From NCBI RefSeq assembly GCF_000372725.1, contig NW_005196310.1:24988-88987 (forward strand): DNA of 64,000 bases, read 5' to 3'. Made by a program: the position numbers and the translations under genes. Numbering within the stretch: position 1 is the stretch's first letter; each line of letters opens with the position of its first letter. This DNA is from Emiliania huxleyi CCMP1516. Lineage: Eukaryota > Haptophyta > Isochrysidales > Noelaerhabdaceae. The notes under the pieces are model-generated. The model saw nothing but the letters and a program-made list of their open reading frames with translations. It did no database searches and was not told the DNA's origin. Positions 61,375 to 64,000 of this stretch are shown piece by piece.

Positions 61375-62706
61375 TTAAATCCAGGCATCTCGCTTTCGCG
61401 GAGGCCGCGCCTTGCGCCAACGGGGCTCCTCGCCATGATTCGTCCAAAGTTGTGCCAGAGATCTCTGCCTCGTCGGCTGCGCCGTCGTGCTGCGAGGTTG
61501 GCGCCGCGCTGCTGGCCGCGAGGGTGCGGCGTCCGACTCTAAGAGCTTTGGCTTCACAGGCAAGGAACCCACCTCTGCCCGACTCCGCTTCGGTGCCTGG
61601 GGTGAGGGGGGAGCATCGGCCGCTGAGGTGCCGGGAAGCATAAGCTCCGCCTGCAACTGCCCCTCCGCCAGGGTCACCGCCTTGACCCAACGCTCGAGAA
61701 AGTCGTAGTCGACTGGTGGCACATCGTCCAGCACGCTCTTCGGCGGCAGCGGTGGCGGACTCGTCGTCGGCAGCGGTGGCGGCAGCGCCGATGGCAGCGG
61801 TGGCGACCTCGCCGGCGGCCGTGGTGAAGGCCTCGCCGGCGGTTGCGGCAGCCTTGATGGTGGCAGTAAGAGCGGCCTTCCCGGTGGCCTTGCCGGTGTC
61901 GGCGGCGGTGTCGGGCTGAGTGCCGGTATACCCGCCGTCGAGGCGGTCGGTGGTGTCAACGGCGGATGCGACGACGGCGGCGAAGAGGAGGTGGCATGGT
62001 CAGGGTAGCCATCCGCATGCTCTGGAGCAGCAGCTTTGCCTGTCTGGTGGCCTGCTGGCGTCCGTCGGAGTAATCGCATGCCCACAAGAAAGACACAAGT
62101 TAAGCAGAGCAGAGTGGTCGGAGTGTTCAGGTCGTGTTCGTCTGCAATGCCGCTAAGCGCCTCTGCCTGATCGAGCTGCCCATGCTCAATGAATCTCCGA
62201 GTTCGTCCGACGGCTTCTTTGGCGATGAGCGCCGCTGTGGGCAGGGCGGACGCAAGTGCGAAGAGCGCCGGCGCGGAACCAGTCGCAGCCGTGATGGCCG
62301 ACGCGGATCCCCGCCCCGCTAAAGCAGTGAGGGCGGATGTGCGCACGGCGCGGACTAGCACCAGCTGCCACGCCGGCCAGCGTGAGGCGGTGCGGAGTCC
62401 GCGTGGGATGAACCGGGCTGCCCCATGAACCGGAAGCAGCCTCTGGAGCCTCTGGAGCAGAGCAAGCGAACCACATGTGGCCGGCGGTACCGCCGCCTGC
62501 TGTATCGGGCGAAAACCCAGGGAGATTAGCTTCGCAGAAGTCTGCTTGAGGGAGTTGAACGCCCGCCCCACTCCCCAAGCGCCATCGCCCGTGTGGCTGC
62601 GCAGCGCATGTCGCACCCTCTCCCATCGGCTCGCCTCCCATCGGCTCTTGGACAGGGCGAGCCTGGCGACTGCCAGCCTGTCGATCGCCTCGACGAGGGC
62701 GTCCAT
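61375..62706 (-). CDS. Unknown proline-rich protein with membrane segments
   Basis: A 443-residue intronless frame from ATG 62706 (MDALVEAIDRLAVARLALSK). Residues about 120-160 (TSALTALAGRGSASAITAAT) and 190-215 (TLLCLTCVFLVGMRLLRR) are hydrophobic. A long Pro-rich stretch (residues about 240-340, PPPTPARPPGRPLLLPPSRL) precedes DYDFLERWVKAVTLAEGQLQ and a basic tail. I do not recognise a family. Minus-strand GCC-rich codons generate the Pro/Ala runs, so part of the frame could be compositional. Confidence 0.5.
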   Translation of the reverse strand: MDALVEAIDRLAVARLALSKSRWEASRWERVRHALRSHTGDGAWGVGRAFNSLKQTSAKLISLGFRPIQQAAVPPATCGSLALLQRLQRLLPVHGAARFIPRGLRTASRWPAWQLVLVRAVRTSALTALAGRGSASAITAATGSAPALFALASALPTAALIAKEAVGRTRRFIEHGQLDQAEALSGIADEHDLNTPTTLLCLTCVFLVGMRLLRRTPAGHQTGKAAAPEHADGYPDHATSSSPPSSHPPLTPPTASTAGIPALSPTPPPTPARPPGRPLLLPPSRLPQPPARPSPRPPARSPPLPSALPPPLPTTSPPPLPPKSVLDDVPPVDYDFLERWVKAVTLAEGQLQAELMLPGTSAADAPPSPQAPKRSRAEVGSLPVKPKLLESDAAPSRPAARRQPRSTTAQPTRQRSLAQLWTNHGEEPRWRKARPPRKRDAWI

Positions 62707-62824
62707 GCGGTCCCCCAAACTCTCGCCGCCGCTCCTCCGCCGTTGCAACTTCGGCTCGGCGGGCACCTCCAACGAAGTGCCAACACGGCGCAAAAACGGT
62801 TACACGACGAACATTACGCCGACG
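62707..62824. promoter_or_regulatory. Compact bidirectional promoter region
   Basis: Only 118 nt lie between the divergent ATGs at 62706 and 62825. No core element was identified. Confidence 0.4.
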
Positions 62825-63595
62825 ATGGCCGAGTCGGCGGCGACACTGCCAAGGTCGCCCCGCCAGCAGCTGGCGGAGCTGCGACTGGATCGCTCCGCAC
62901 GCGAAGCGCTGGACGCCAGAGTCCGCTGCAGCCGCCGCTCGCGAAGCGGCAGCACACCAAGCTCCTCCCGTGGGAGCACTCCAAGCAGCTCGCACGGCCC
63001 ACGCCTGAGGGGCGTCCTGGAGGCGCAGAGGGCGAGCTGGCGAGCGCACGCCGCAGATATGGCTTCGCCGCGCCACGTGGCGTGCGACACAGGGACGCCG
63101 TGCACCGCTGGCCGACGCGCTCGCCCCGCTCCACTCAGCTTTGGGCGTTCACTCACCGACTCTGAGCGGGTCTCTGCCGCCGCCGCTGCCGCGGCAGTAA
63201 CCCCGCACATAGAGGCGGCGCCGACCTCGGACGCATGGCCAGGCGCGCCACGCGGCATCGCAGCTGCGTATTGGAGAGGCGCCGCGTTTGACGCGACGCC
63301 GCGCCCGGCGGCGACCGCGGCTCCTCTGCCTCGATCAAGGCAGCCGTTCATCGACGTGTCGGAGCTGCGACGGCGGCAGGACGTGAGGCAGCGAGACGTT
63401 GTCAAGGAGGTTGTCGCCCACTCACCACGCGCCGCGCCGTCGGAGAGGGCTGAGCTTAGGAGGGCGCGCCAATGCGCAGAGGCGGCGGCGGCGGCGGGCG
63501 CCGAGCTGGAGGCGTCGGGGCTGATGGCCGCGGACATGGCGGTGGATCGGCTGCTGCTGTCAACGGGGCTGTCAATCAAGAGGAAAGGTGGGTGA
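62825..63595 (+). CDS. Unknown Ser/Arg/Ala-rich protein
   Basis: A 256-residue frame from ATG 62825: MAESAATLPRSPRQQLAEL, LRGVLEAQRASWRAHAADM, FIDVSELRRRQDVRQRDVV, ERAELRRARQCAEAAAAAG, ending LLLSTGLSIKRKGG. The helical, charged C-terminus suggests a structural or binding role. No family was recognised. Confidence 0.5.
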   Translation: MAESAATLPRSPRQQLAELRLDRSAREALDARVRCSRRSRSGSTPSSSRGSTPSSSHGPRLRGVLEAQRASWRAHAADMASPRHVACDTGTPCTAGRRARPAPLSFGRSLTDSERVSAAAAAAAVTPHIEAAPTSDAWPGAPRGIAAAYWRGAAFDATPRPAATAAPLPRSRQPFIDVSELRRRQDVRQRDVVKEVVAHSPRAAPSERAELRRARQCAEAAAAAGAELEASGLMAADMAVDRLLLSTGLSIKRKGG

Positions 63596-64000
63596 CGGTG
63601 GCGCTTTTGGGCTGCGAGAGCCTGCATAGGGGGCCGCCCCAAATGCGGGGCCGCCCCTAGGAATTACCACACGGGAGCTTTGACTTCGAGCTGCGCTGCC
63701 CGCGATCCCCCCCCCACCCCACCCCCACTGTGTGTGCATACACGCTCCGGAAAGTCCTGAAGATCAAGTGCGTACTTGGGCCTTTGGGGGCGCAGCGCAC
63801 GCACGCGACGTACAAAGCAATGAAGAAGTTTCGCGACCGACCGGCCGCTACACTCGTGACTCGAGTGGTAGGAGGCGTCTCGCCTTGCTAAGGGGAGGTC
63901 CCGAGCACAGTACCCATCCCCTCCTTCTATCTAGGAGCACTATAGTGCGTCATTAACCTCAGACCCAGGGCCGGGGAGCTAAGAAGCGCACCCAGGATGA
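63596..64000. other. No gene seen at the right edge
   Basis: Contains GGGGCCGCCCC-type repeats at 63628-63660 and a C-rich run at 63705-63727. The remainder is unique sequence. Confidence 0.4.

Overview
The window looks like nuclear DNA of a high-GC unicellular alga. A haptophyte fits best and a pelagophyte or other GC-rich alga is the main alternative; this is judged from gene content and base composition, not from a marker gene. Supporting signs are eukaryotic genes with many short introns, GT-AG and many GC-AG splice pairs, a GT29 sialyltransferase-like gene, F-box/Kelch and F-box/RCC1 families, lectin and TIR-like membrane proteins, long dinucleotide tracts and abundant minisatellites. 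No rRNA, tRNA or CRISPR array was recognised.

Layout. 0-6.7 kb: end of a dispersed repeat, an LRR fragment, an F-box-like Kelch gene with a frameshift, an F-box/RCC1 gene, a broken RCC1 copy and a DUF1295-EXPERA fusion. 7-13.1 kb: an unknown coiled-coil gene, a second coiled-coil gene, and a 6-phosphofructo-2-kinase/fructose-2,6-bisphosphatase whose phosphatase half has lost its catalytic residues. 13.6-16.7 kb: a carbohydrate sulfotransferase and a sialyltransferase-like gene. 17.5-24.3 kb: a C-type lectin/multi-membrane/TIR-like gene and a second membrane protein with a TIR-like domain. 24.4-27.8 kb: a recent retroelement fossil with a split-direct-repeat arrangement, between dinucleotide tracts. 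27.9-33.1 kb: a PX-trehalose-6-phosphate synthase-phosphatase gene. 33.9-45 kb: Kelch, an exportin-6-like gene, RCC1 and another Kelch gene. 45-47.1 kb: dispersed repeats and two small unknown ORFs. 47.5-52.8 kb: an STE20/MST-like kinase with a long C-terminal part. 53.7-60.4 kb: DENR, a fourth Kelch gene, an NHL-BTB protein and an ankyrin protein. 61-64 kb: two unknown genes in divergent orientation and an empty end.

The most striking feature lies in the introns. In nearly every intron-bearing gene, many introns begin with a decayed copy of the first 20-35 bases of the following exon, and the spacing between the two copies equals the intron length. That spacing is repeatedly 65-80 nt. The donor (GT, often GC) lies at the start of the first copy and the acceptor AG lies just before the second. 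The rest of the intron comes from a few recurring filler types: a 28-30 nt hairpin element, AT-rich palindromic sequence, TTCCTAGACA-type arrays, and CTCGGCTGC-type minisatellites that lengthen some introns to several hundred bases. Some units occur twice or three times in tandem. This looks like an active intron-gain process that leaves long direct duplications, and it is the main candidate here for an undescribed system.

Functionally, the genes suggest cullin-RING adaptors (F-box/Kelch, F-box/RCC1, BTB/NHL), glycan modification, sugar signalling (fructose-2,6-bisphosphate and trehalose-6-phosphate), surface recognition (lectin/TIR), translation re-initiation (DENR) and nuclear export (XPO6-like).
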